A stretch of 64,000 bases of DNA from a virus: positions 1 to 64,000 of IMG/VR virus record IMGVR_UViG_3300036670_000209; one strand, 5' to 3'. Below, piece by piece: positions 17,903 through 25,777 of the stretch. Position 1 is the first letter of the stretch, and every line of letters begins with the position of its first letter. Under the pieces are notes generated by a model that was given only the letters and a program-made list of their open reading frames with translations, was not told the DNA's origin and searched no databases. A program made the position numbers and the translations under genes.

Positions 17903-18961
17903 TTACTGGCGTGATTTGGTGGCAACATTGTCCTTGTATATTGCGTCCACGCCAAATACATTACTGGACCACCACACCAGGTCCTTGAGGGCAGCACGTG
18001 TGGTCAGCTGATACAGGGTAATCATGGCCCGGGTAACTTCAGTGCCCACTAAAAATTCATACTTGCCGTTGGCACGATTAATGGATTCCATGGCCACTGG
18101 GTCAGCCACCAGGTCGCGCAGTGCTTGTCGTAATTTTTCAGTGTTTGGATTACCTGCATTTACCCACAACGATTTTTGCAACACATCCCTCCAATTTTTA
18201 ACCAGCATGTAACTGTTGTACAGCTCTCCGCTGGGGGCCACACCCCACTTGTTGCGATATACTGTTTCAAAAAATACACTGGCTGGATAATTTGTATCTG
18301 CAACCACTTTACCAGTTTTAATATCCAAAACTCCCTCATTGAACCAGGTGCTGTTATATGCCAGCGGTACAAAAAACTTGTTGTATGCAGATGGAGTCTC
18401 ACGCATGACATTCAGCTCACCACGCATGAATGCCAGTCGTCGTTCACTGGCAGACATACCGTTTATAAATTTAACATTTTCTCGATAACACGTGGCATAT
18501 GCGGCAAGATTGGCACGTGGGCCGCACATGAGCAGGGTCATGGCCATCATGTCTGGATTATTACCACTACCAGCAGCAAACTTCACCTGCTGATAGGGGT
18601 CACTATCAGTGCGCTGTCCCACCACCACGGTGATGTTCATGGCACCAATGGGAGACCAGTCTTTGTAGTTATATTTGACATTTTCCAGCAAAAAGCTTTC
18701 TGCATTGCCACCATGCGCCACCATGACCGTTTTATTGTCAAATCTCAAAGTTTCCTGAAATTTGGTGGGTCCTGGAATATCCCTGGCACCGGGTAAATGC
18801 TGAATGTAGATTCTTTCCCCCAGCTTCTTTTCCAATTCTCTGGTAACAATGCTAGCCCACACACTGGTGCCACCGCCAGGTTCCTGTGGTACAATAAAGG
18901 TATAGTCAGCATGGGCTGCCAGGCTGCATGCAGCCAGCAGAGATAATAAATATTTTTTCAT
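17903..18961 (-). CDS. tctC: TctC/Bug-type periplasmic substrate-binding protein
   Basis: 352 residues. A signal peptide (MKKYLLSLLAACSLAAHA) is followed by FIVPQEPGGGTSVWASIVTRELEKKLG, the start of Bug-family domains, with a Gly-rich ligand loop and VVGQRTDSDPYQQ further on. It is the periplasmic receptor of tripartite tricarboxylate transporters; ligand class (citrate, nicotinate, amino acid, other carboxylate) cannot be inferred. It overlaps the small membrane gene upstream by 4 bases. Partner permease at 20663. Confidence 0.9.
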   Translation of the reverse strand: MKKYLLSLLAACSLAAHADYTFIVPQEPGGGTSVWASIVTRELEKKLGERIYIQHLPGARDIPGPTKFQETLRFDNKTVMVAHGGNAESFLLENVKYNYKDWSPIGAMNITVVVGQRTDSDPYQQVKFAAGSGNNPDMMAMTLLMCGPRANLAAYATCYRENVKFINGMSASERRLAFMRGELNVMRETPSAYNKFFVPLAYNSTWFNEGVLDIKTGKVVADTNYPASVFFETVYRNKWGVAPSGELYNSYMLVKNWRDVLQKSLWVNAGNPNTEKLRQALRDLVADPVAMESINRANGKYEFLVGTEVTRAMITLYQLTTRAALKDLVWWSSNVFGVDAIYKDNVATKSRQ

Positions 18962-19191
18962 TTGTGTAGTAGTCCTTGAAATATAAAATAGTCAGCAAAA
19001 AAAGTCAGCTCAGCACCCACAAATAATGCAAAGTAAAATATATACATGGGCGATATATGCGGGCACCTGATTATTATAGCATCGCGTATGGTTTTAATCA
19101 ACCACCAGGCAGCCAAAACTCTCAGTGTGTAGATAATACAGGTTTGAAAAGTGTCCATGAGAAAATAATATAATCCATCCAAAAACTGCAT
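18958..19191 (-). CDS. Two-TM small membrane protein (first of a pair)
   Basis: 77 residues (66 if the ATG at 19158 is used, which aligns with the paralogue). Two hydrophobic segments are seen. Its C-terminal part (ELTFFADYFIFQGLLHK) resembles the end of the next gene (QCSFWMDYIIFSWTLFK), so the two are paralogues. Located exactly between tctC and the rest of the cluster, where a TctB would be expected. No good ribosome site, so translation is probably coupled. Confidence 0.7.
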   Translation of the reverse strand: MQFLDGLYYFLMDTFQTCIIYTLRVLAAWWLIKTIRDAIIIRCPHISPMYIFYFALFVGAELTFFADYFIFQGLLHK

Positions 19192-19334
19192 TGTGCCATG
19201 GTTATTACCGCCAGGTACCAGGACCAGCTGTCACCAACCCAACGACGATAAACACTGGCAAATAATAAAACCAGATTGCCAGTTATAAACAGTCTCAAAC
19301 TAACATAGGTCAGGTTTGCTATTAAAAAATCCAT
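19122..19334 (-). CDS. Two-TM small membrane protein (second of a pair)
   Basis: 70 residues from ATG 19334 (MDFLIANLTYVSLR). Two hydrophobic segments and a C-terminus alike to its neighbour's. It overlaps that neighbour's frame and the amidotransferase frame by 35-70 bases, so gene borders are tightly packed. Together the two 2-TM proteins could replace a 4-TM TctB; this is inference. Confidence 0.65.
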   Translation of the reverse strand: MDFLIANLTYVSLRLFITGNLVLLFASVYRRWVGDSWSWYLAVITMAQCSFWMDYIIFSWTLFKPVLSTH

Positions 19335-19863
19335 GAATTTCCAGGGGTAACCAGGCACCAATCATGCGCTCAGGATGCCACATGATGCCTGCAATTTTAC
19401 CATCAATCCAGGACTCACAGTTGCCCTGATGGTCAGTAACCAGCACTGTGGCGGAAGATGGTGGGGTATTAATATATAGCGTGTGAAAACTATTCAGTGA
19501 AATTTCCTGCCCGTTATACCAGGCAGGGTGTTCAGTGTCCTGGTGCCCGGAAATTTCTCCAACAGTGCCGCCCAGTACGTCAGTGAGTAATAGACAACCA
19601 TGACATACTCCCAGTATGGGCTTACCCAGTTGTAACATGGCAGTGGCCAGTTTGAGCTCCACTGTGCGCCGTATGGCGCTATCATCACCACCAGTGATGA
19701 TAAACATATCCAAATGCTGTGCAAGTTGTAAAAAATCCTGATCTGTCCTGTTGGCCACACAGAAAAGCGTATGATCAACTAACCATGAATACCATCCATG
19801 ATCAATTGAATCATACGCTCTTGATTTATGGTACAGGACTCTTTGTGAGAGTCCTATGATCAT
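19300..19863 (-). CDS. Class I glutamine amidotransferase / peptidase C26-like
   Basis: 187 residues. Nucleophile elbow GVCHGC (C87) preceded by an acidic ITGGDDS oxyanion region at 57-62, and HPE (H163, E165) in MWHPERM complete the catalytic triad of class I glutamine amidotransferases. The single-domain form resembles gamma-glutamyl-GABA hydrolase (PuuD)-type hydrolases. Substrate may be a gamma-glutamyl compound. It is 3 bases from the diiron protein, suggesting a joint metabolic step. Confidence 0.88.
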   Translation of the reverse strand: MIIGLSQRVLYHKSRAYDSIDHGWYSWLVDHTLFCVANRTDQDFLQLAQHLDMFIITGGDDSAIRRTVELKLATAMLQLGKPILGVCHGCLLLTDVLGGTVGEISGHQDTEHPAWYNGQEISLNSFHTLYINTPPSSATVLVTDHQGNCESWIDGKIAGIMWHPERMIGAWLPLEIHGFFNSKPDLC

Positions 19864-19866
19864 ATA

Positions 19867-20562
19867 TTACCAGCCGTAGGCTGCTGTGACCAGTGCGACT
19901 GCTGCTGGCACCTCTTGCGTATTTTTGCAACTGATATCAAACAGGTCTCTGCGCATCAGTTCAACCAGTTCTTGCACCCGATTTTGAGATTCAACATCTC
20001 CAACCAGCTGTGTAAGTTTACGGGCACCAATCTTGCTGTGGAATCCCTCATCTCTGGCAATTTTTGCATAGGCACCTGAGATGAATGGATCAGAAATGCA
20101 TTGTGCCATCTGATCCCATACTGCTTCGGCACGGCCCTCGGCCACCAGTTGATATACTGCCAGAGCAGCTGGATCATTGGAGGCCTCATACTTGTCCAGT
20201 AAAGCTGCACCCTTGGCTGAAGGCTTGGCTGCCTCGGCAGCGATGGCCGCGGCCACATCCACTGGCTTGCCACTGATATGTTCAATCACTTCCTTGACCA
20301 AACGAAAGTGAACTGCCTCGTCACGGGCCTGCTGGCTGAGCAGTTGTAATTCCACTGGATCAGTATCCACTGGCATGGCTGCCACCTGACGGCTGAGCTC
20401 TACCATGTTCATTCTCTCATTAACCATACGGCCAGTAAAGTGCTCAATCAGTGACTCCTGTGACGGATTACTATCAAAATATGCTTTGACGTTGATCTTG
20501 GATGCATCAAACAAAGCCTGATTTTCTGCCACAATTTTGGCAACGAATTTTTTTGCGTTCAT
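19867..20562 (-). CDS. Ferritin-like diiron protein
   Basis: 231 residues from ATG 20562, preceded by AAGGAAAATTT (good ribosome site); the longer frame has no such site. Two ExxH motifs (DEAVHF, E82/H85; DEGFHS, E172/H175) plus Glu residues in the paired helices (E49/E55, E142/E146) give the ExnExxH-ExnExxH diiron signature of ferritin-like oxygenases. An enzyme using O2, or iron storage, is possible; the exact reaction is unknown. It sits between TctA and the amidotransferase. Confidence 0.85.
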   Translation of the reverse strand: MNAKKFVAKIVAENQALFDASKINVKAYFDSNPSQESLIEHFTGRMVNERMNMVELSRQVAAMPVDTDPVELQLLSQQARDEAVHFRLVKEVIEHISGKPVDVAAAIAAEAAKPSAKGAALLDKYEASNDPAALAVYQLVAEGRAEAVWDQMAQCISDPFISGAYAKIARDEGFHSKIGARKLTQLVGDVESQNRVQELVELMRRDLFDISCKNTQEVPAAVALVTAAYGW

Positions 20563-20628
20563 AAATTTTCCTTGTGAATACTGGCCATTATATCCATACA
20601 TAATTACATTAATATGGCCCAGCTGTAA

Positions 20629-20636
20629 TATTTATG
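20629..20636 (-). promoter_or_regulatory. T4-type late promoter octamer
   Basis: CATAAATA on the minus strand, 67 bases upstream of the diiron protein start, within the 100-base gap after TctA. It places the diiron-amidotransferase-TctC genes under late control. Confidence 0.55.
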
Positions 20637-20662
20637 CCTTTGGGTGGTAAATATACCGCATA

Positions 20663-22123
20663 CTATACATAACTGATTTTGGTTTTATTGAAGAATACAC
20701 CAAAAATCACAGCAATAACTATGGCCAACATCAATACCAGGCTGATGGGCCGGTTCAGTAAATCAGTAAACTTGTACAGTGTCAGAAATTGAATCCCAGT
20801 GGATTCAATTCTGGCTGATAGTATGAATCCAATCACCACACATGCTCTGCTGATCTTGGCAAACTTTAGCAACATGCCCAGCAGGCCGCAGGCCGCCAGC
20901 ATGGCATAATCTTCCCAGCCACCAGTGTACTGTGCACAGCTCCAGGTAATAATACCCAGCAATGGTACGAAATAATACTTGAAGGGTATACTGGTAAAAC
21001 TATTTGCATACTTGATGAACCAGATGCTCAGGGCAAAGGTCAATAACAAACTTATTCCAAATCCATAACTCAGTGCATGGAAAAAAGTATTATCAGTGAG
21101 TAACTGTGGCGACCCCATTTCCAAACCCACATACATATATAATGCCATGACCACTACCTCAAAGGGCGCCCCGGGGACACCAAACAGAACAGTGGGAACA
21201 TATGCGGTGGCTTTTTGTGCCATGCCGCTGCCTTCAGCACCCACCACGCCACGCACATTACCCTGGCCGAATGGAATAATATCACGATCTTTGGCGCCGG
21301 CCACGGTCTGGCCATAAGCCAACCAGTCCACTATGGCCCCGCCAACCCCTGGCAGCAGGCCTATGATACCACCAATTAATCCACCACGTATACTGTCCCA
21401 GCGATATTGCCATGCATCCCTGGCACCCTGCACTATCTGTGCCAGTGGATTCCTTGGCGGAGGCACGTGCGCAACTCTGAGAAATAATGCTTGTAGAATC
21501 TCAGGCATGGCCAGTACTCCGCTCATCAGCGTGATAACCTGTATACCATTGGCCAAATAAAACCATCCGCCAGTGAACCGTTCAGCAGTGGTAATGGGAT
21601 CACTACCCACCAGTCCCAAAAATATACCCACACACGCTCCCAGAATTCCACGCATCCAGTAGTTGGAATTGATAAAGCTCACGCTGGTCAGTGCCAGCAA
21701 CATGAACATCAGCATCTCTGGGATGCCAAAATGCAGCACTATTTCAGTATAATAGGGTAGAAAAGCAAATACCAAAACTCCCCAGAGTAAGCCCTGCCCA
21801 CAGCTGGAAAATACCGCAGCACTCAATGCCCTGGCACTTTGTCCCTGCTGAGTCATGGGGAACCCATCCACCATGGTTGCTGCGCTGCCGTTGCCCCCGG
21901 GAATATTCATCACTATGCTGCTGAACAAATCGCCCACACTACAACTGACCACCAGTGCAGTGGTAAATACCACCAGACTATAGGGATCATACCTGAATAG
22001 ATATAAAAAACTATACACAGTGAGTAGTCCAGTACTGGCCCCAGCAATGGGAACCAGACCAAAAATAAATCCGTACAGTGTACCTGCAATCACATAGGGA
22101 AAATAATGTATTAAAAAATCCAT
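20663..22123 (-). CDS. tctA: TctA-type tripartite tricarboxylate transporter permease
   Basis: 486 residues, about 12 hydrophobic segments. Hallmarks: GLVPIAGAS near 23, SIVMNIPGGNGS near 70, GGIIGLLPGVGGAIVDW near 255 and VLFGVPGAPFE near 310, the Pro-Gly re-entrant loops of TctA. It would move the substrate delivered by the TctC protein across the inner membrane using ion gradient. Full length and intact, so probably functional. Confidence 0.95.
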   Translation of the reverse strand: MDFLIHYFPYVIAGTLYGFIFGLVPIAGASTGLLTVYSFLYLFRYDPYSLVVFTTALVVSCSVGDLFSSIVMNIPGGNGSAATMVDGFPMTQQGQSARALSAAVFSSCGQGLLWGVLVFAFLPYYTEIVLHFGIPEMLMFMLLALTSVSFINSNYWMRGILGACVGIFLGLVGSDPITTAERFTGGWFYLANGIQVITLMSGVLAMPEILQALFLRVAHVPPPRNPLAQIVQGARDAWQYRWDSIRGGLIGGIIGLLPGVGGAIVDWLAYGQTVAGAKDRDIIPFGQGNVRGVVGAEGSGMAQKATAYVPTVLFGVPGAPFEVVVMALYMYVGLEMGSPQLLTDNTFFHALSYGFGISLLLTFALSIWFIKYANSFTSIPFKYYFVPLLGIITWSCAQYTGGWEDYAMLAACGLLGMLLKFAKISRACVVIGFILSARIESTGIQFLTLYKFTDLLNRPISLVLMLAIVIAVIFGVFFNKTKISYV

Positions 22124-22126
22124 GAT

Positions 22127-22708
22127 TTATTTAAGAATGGTTACCAAAATATCACTGGTATCAAAGGAAATGGGTGCCACCCGGTGCCCAAAGTTGTCAG
22201 CAATCCAGTCCACTGAAAAATTAGTCCAGCTGAGTTTGTGATCATGTGCGAATTTAAGTAATGCAGCATTTTGTCGTTGTATTTCAAATAACATGGTCAT
22301 GCTGTCCTGATATATATCATATTTGGGGTAGGTTATATTGAACCCACCAGCCTGATGCCACCAGGCATTACTTTCCAGAGTGGGACGATACACCAGCATC
22401 AGCCAATCATCAGGAAAGGCTGCATGAGTCTCTGGTAGTTGATAGGCCCAATCATGACTTTTTATCAATCTGCAGCCAGCATGAGTCAGGTGGGCCTGGT
22501 CAATGTTATCCACGGTCAGATGGGTGTCAAATTCCATGCCGGCACCAAAATATGCACCCTTGTGGCCGCCATAACGATCGTGAGTATAGTCGCGGCCCGG
22601 AGTACGATCACTGGTATTCATTCCGGGTACTAGTTCAATGGTCTGGGCCACTCCACTCCAGCGCGAGCCAGGTACTCCGGTGAAGAAAATTCTATTGGGT
22701 AGGTTCAT
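22127..22708 (-). CDS. Sulfotransferase-like P-loop protein
   Basis: 193 residues from ATG 22708; the longer frame would run into the divergent gene. The N-terminus RIFFTGVPGSRWSGVAQ carries a phosphate-binding loop like the PAPS site of sulfotransferases, with TPGRDYTHDRYGGH and YRPTLESNAWWHQAGG later. It resembles proteins paired with a methyltransferase in cyanophages. Stop is 3 bases before tctA, so they are co-transcribed; divergent with the methyltransferase. Confidence 0.75.
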   Translation of the reverse strand: MNLPNRIFFTGVPGSRWSGVAQTIELVPGMNTSDRTPGRDYTHDRYGGHKGAYFGAGMEFDTHLTVDNIDQAHLTHAGCRLIKSHDWAYQLPETHAAFPDDWLMLVYRPTLESNAWWHQAGGFNITYPKYDIYQDSMTMLFEIQRQNAALLKFAHDHKLSWTNFSVDWIADNFGHRVAPISFDTSDILVTILK

Positions 22709-22746
22709 AATTGTGTAAATATTGTTAACACGAGTATAACATACAC

Positions 22747-23292
22747 ATGACACAAAATCAACAGCAACTGGATAAATATTTTTCAACAATTTGGAAACAA
22801 AGAAATCGTAATCTGGACCAGTATACCCACACTGGCTGGGCCCTGGCAGATAAAATACAACCCGGTGAATCAGTGGTGGATGTGGGCTGCGGCGATAATC
22901 CATTCAGGGAAATCATACCAAATTTGATTGGTTTTGACCCAGCATTCGTGGAGGCTGACGCACAACTGACCCTGGAGCAATTTACACTGAGTAATCATCA
23001 GATATTTGATGTGGCCCTGTGCCTGGGATCAATAAATTTTGGTGATCGGGAGAATATTGAACGACAAATTGGGCTGGTGGTGGGCATGTTGTCTGCTCAG
23101 GGCAGGATCTACTGGAGATGTAATCCAGGCAGCCAGGACCACGGAAATGTGGAATGTGAAAGTATAATTTTTTATCCCTGGTCCATACCCGAGCATGTGA
23201 GGCTGGCTGATAAATTTGGTTTTGATCTGGTGGACTGCTGCTGGGATACCGGCAACAGAATATATGCCCACTGGCAACGACGCCAGTGCTAG
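22747..23292 (+). CDS. SAM-dependent methyltransferase
   Basis: 181 residues on the plus strand. Motif I VVDVGCGDNPF near 40-50 binds SAM; HTGWALADKI, VALCLGSINFGD and RIYWRCNPGSQDHG follow as in class I methyltransferases of cyanophages. Substrate unknown. Divergent from the sulfotransferase-like gene with only 38 bases between starts. Confidence 0.85.
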   Translation: MTQNQQQLDKYFSTIWKQRNRNLDQYTHTGWALADKIQPGESVVDVGCGDNPFREIIPNLIGFDPAFVEADAQLTLEQFTLSNHQIFDVALCLGSINFGDRENIERQIGLVVGMLSAQGRIYWRCNPGSQDHGNVECESIIFYPWSIPEHVRLADKFGFDLVDCCWDTGNRIYAHWQRRQC

Positions 23293-23312
23293 CAGGGCAA
23301 AGGAATACTTAT

Positions 23313-23398
23313 CCTGGGTATTCACTATTATAAGCACATATAATTGACCTGATTTTAGATTGTTAAATACTATTGTGAGCACAGTAGTAATACCCAGG
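23313..23398. repeat. Inverted repeat flanking phoH promoter region
   Basis: Arms CCTGGGTATT (23313-23322) and AATACCCAGG (23389-23398) are perfect inverted repeats enclosing 66 bases. The enclosed sequence holds a plus-strand promoter candidate (TTGACC, then TACTAT 18 bases on). Could be an operator or an attenuator. Confidence 0.4.
23345..23374 (+). promoter_or_regulatory. Candidate sigma70 promoter for phoH
   Basis: TTGACC, about 18 bases, TACTAT; a late-like TTAAATAC overlaps the -10. Start codon lies about 70 bases downstream. Moderately weak. Confidence 0.4.
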
Positions 23399-23445
23399 TT
23401 CACAAGGTATTATGCAACTGAGTCACACCTATCAAGGAGACAGAT

Positions 23446-24252
23446 TTGTCAAACAAGCGTACTAACCGTGCTATCGCGCGCAAGCCCAGCCAACAGTCCA
23501 GTAAAAATCGCGACGTTCGCGATCCCCGTGATCTGCATGGAACACGAGGCACAGTGAACCAAAATAATACCATAGATTTGGATAGTTATAGACCACAGCG
23601 CCAGCGCCCGATTATTTTAGTACCCAAATCACGTACTCAGGAAGCGTATTTGGATCTGCTGACTGATGACTCCAAAACAATTGTATTCGCCACTGGCCCC
23701 GCCGGTACTGGTAAAACCATGCTGGCAGTGTTGGCTGCATTGCAGGCACTGCGCACTGGCGAATGCAAGAAGATCATTATCACACGACCAGCAGTGGGTG
23801 TGGACGATGAACAGCATGGATTCCTTCCAGGGGACCTCAATGCTAAAATGGCGCCATGGACCAGACCTATTATGGATTATATACAAGAGTATTACAGACC
23901 CATTGAGATCGAAAAAATGCTAGAAGAACAAACTATAGAGATCTCCCCACTAGCATACATGCGAGGACGTACATTTAAAAATGCCTGGATCATTGCTGAT
24001 GAAATGCAAAATGCCACTCCAGAACAAATGAAAATGTTGCTAACTCGTATTGGCGAAGGCTCCAAAATTGTGGTTACAGGTGACACTCGTCAGGCTGATC
24101 GCAGAGAAAATGATAATGGACTACTAAATTTTAAAAATCTAGTGGGACAATATCAGAACTGTAAATTTGTCAGCGGAATTGAGTTTGGCCAGAAGGATAT
24201 ACAGAGACATCCAGCTGTGGCTGAAATATTGAAAATTTACGGAGAGGTATAA
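23446..24252 (+). CDS. phoH: PhoH-like P-loop ATPase
   Basis: 268 residues starting at TTG, with AAGGAGA seven bases upstream. Walker A GPAGTGKTM near 84, Walker B region WIIADEMQNATPEQ and sensor VVTGDTRQ near 205 mark a PhoH-type ATPase/RNA-helicase-like protein common in marine and aquatic myoviruses. The basic N-terminus is unusual. Exact role unknown. A rho-independent terminator follows. Confidence 0.95.
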   Translation: MSNKRTNRAIARKPSQQSSKNRDVRDPRDLHGTRGTVNQNNTIDLDSYRPQRQRPIILVPKSRTQEAYLDLLTDDSKTIVFATGPAGTGKTMLAVLAALQALRTGECKKIIITRPAVGVDDEQHGFLPGDLNAKMAPWTRPIMDYIQEYYRPIEIEKMLEEQTIEISPLAYMRGRTFKNAWIIADEMQNATPEQMKMLLTRIGEGSKIVVTGDTRQADRRENDNGLLNFKNLVGQYQNCKFVSGIEFGQKDIQRHPAVAEILKIYGEV

Positions 24253-24284
24253 CTATTGATTACCTACACACAATAAATCAAATT

Positions 24285-24307
24285 AAAGGGGCGTGATGCC
24301 CCTTTTT
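24285..24307 (+). terminator. Rho-independent terminator after phoH
   Basis: GGGGC, loop GTGAT, GCCCC followed by TTTTT, with an A-run in front; textbook intrinsic terminator on the plus strand, about 30 bases past the phoH stop. Confidence 0.9.
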
Positions 24308-24308
24308 G

Positions 24309-24316
24309 CATAAATA
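24309..24316 (+). promoter_or_regulatory. T4-type late promoter octamer
   Basis: CATAAATA on the plus strand, immediately after the terminator and 21 bases before the 79-residue gene. Confidence 0.6.
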
Positions 24317-24337
24317 ACTTAAAATAGGAATTATATT

Positions 24338-24577
24338 ATGATCGTTGAAACTATAACCGTATGGCCATCACAGGAATTTTTTGACTCAGCAATGCTGACA
24401 TTTAATCAGGATCAATCACAACTGCAGGGCACCAACCTTTCATCAGTGGCTGAGGCTGATGGAACTATTACCCGTATCACTCAGTGGACTGAAGAGCATG
24501 CTGACCTGGCCATGGCCTGGAACCTGGCAAACGGTGCACTATCATCAGTGATATATACCCCTCCTGCTACAGAATAA
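24338..24577 (+). CDS. Hypothetical late small protein, 79 residues
   Basis: Acidic, no membrane segment; sequence starts MIVETITVWPSQEFFDSAML. AGGAA ribosome site seven bases before ATG. Late promoter octamer upstream and terminator before it mark an independent late unit, the only late gene on the plus strand. Function unknown. Confidence 0.7.
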   Translation: MIVETITVWPSQEFFDSAMLTFNQDQSQLQGTNLSSVAEADGTITRITQWTEEHADLAMAWNLANGALSSVIYTPPATE

Positions 24578-24589
24578 TTAATCTGCCCG

Positions 24590-24643
24590 TGTTATCAACT
24601 AAAATATTTCTGTTCAGTAGTTAACAACTGAGTACGAGTATAC
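24590..24643 (-). pseudogene. Remnant of the HAD nucleotidase 3' end
   Basis: Colinear with 25790-25843 (40 of 53 bases identical by hand count, no gaps), the C-terminal end of the HAD gene. Translated it gives VYSYSVVNY*TEIF*LITRA, against VCSYPVVKNWKEIFQLITSA of the intact gene, with two stops. It lies on the other side of the radical SAM gene, 1.2 kb away, so that gene is flanked by direct repeats. Confidence 0.7.
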
Positions 24644-24707
24644 AGGTAGCACTCTCCCGTGAGATTGGCTAACCATGTGTTTAACACTAAATTAACATAC
24701 CTCTCAG

Positions 24708-25685
24708 CTAGGTCAACATCTGAATGGAATCAATAAACCGGGGAATATAGTTACGAGCATCAATTCCCTTTAGTTTATCTTGTTTACGTAGTTCAGCGAT
24801 ACATTGATCAGCCAATGGATGCCCTGCCAGCACATCAGGGTGGAAGTATTCGGGATAATAAACCACATTGTGGTTAAACTGTAGATGGTTATCATTAAAC
24901 CATTCAATGGTTTCTTTGTGATATAAGACATTTAGATTGCTAATAGTATAGCTAACGCTTAACTGTATTCCCAAACTCCTATAGAGTACTATATTGTCAA
25001 GTAGTACATTCCATTTAAGTGGATATCGTAGGTATTCAAAGACTGATCCCACTCCATCAATACTTAAACAGAAATTTAAGTTTTTAAACTTGGATAGAAT
25101 ATCAATTTGACGTTGATTTATTTTAGTGGATCCATTTGTGACCATGGATATAAAACAGTCGGTATTGTCTGCATGAATCAATTGCTCCAATATTTCAAAG
25201 TTAAGCTTTTCGTAAAGTGGTTCACCACCAACAAAAGTTAGCATTTTAATTTGAGTCAAATCCATGCCAGACAGCGTATGGTCTGGAATCTTCTTTATCT
25301 CAATATGTTTACCATCTAGTGCCGCCCATGCCGAACTAGCAGTTGCATTACACGTAACACAGGTTGAATTACATATGTTACTGGTGTATAATTTAACTAT
25401 TTGTTGAGAATATAAACCTTTTGCACAATCTTTTTTTACAAACTTGATGTCACGATCAGCATAAAAATCATAGGCCTGATTCTTAAGTTGCCTATCGCTT
25501 TCCAATCCTAGATCTTCATTGGCCCAACACTTGTTGCATTCCCTGGGGCGAACATCATTAATAAAGTCTTCACGTATTTGCTCCATGGATCTATCGCTGG
25601 GAGCCATCAAACAACACGGTGTGTCAAACCCAGATTTGTTATATTCAGCACCAAAGAATGGCATCACGCAAAAGTTTTTATCCAT
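24708..25685 (-). CDS. Twitch-type radical SAM protein
   Basis: 325 residues. A C-x3-C-x2-C cluster (SNICNSTCVTCNA) near 105-115 binds the 4Fe-4S-SAM cofactor, GGEP near 155 follows it, and further Cys (CCLMAP near 25, ECNKCW near 50) resemble twitch/auxiliary cluster regions. Reaction unknown; could modify a peptide or sugar. AT-richer than neighbours and no clear ribosome site. Flanked by direct repeats (24590, 25790). Confidence 0.85.
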   Translation of the reverse strand: MDKNFCVMPFFGAEYNKSGFDTPCCLMAPSDRSMEQIREDFINDVRPRECNKCWANEDLGLESDRQLKNQAYDFYADRDIKFVKKDCAKGLYSQQIVKLYTSNICNSTCVTCNATASSAWAALDGKHIEIKKIPDHTLSGMDLTQIKMLTFVGGEPLYEKLNFEILEQLIHADNTDCFISMVTNGSTKINQRQIDILSKFKNLNFCLSIDGVGSVFEYLRYPLKWNVLLDNIVLYRSLGIQLSVSYTISNLNVLYHKETIEWFNDNHLQFNHNVVYYPEYFHPDVLAGHPLADQCIAELRKQDKLKGIDARNYIPRFIDSIQMLT

Positions 25686-25777
25686 AATATTATTTATTGA
25701 TACTGTTCATACATATAACTTGGTATAGCCACTGGCAAATTTTGAAATCCAACAAACCACCCACAGTGGCGGGACGA

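Noticed and set aside
25691-25698. Late-like TATTTATT near the radical SAM gene
   Set aside because: Only six bases before the start codon, so it would give a leaderless message; not listed as promoter.
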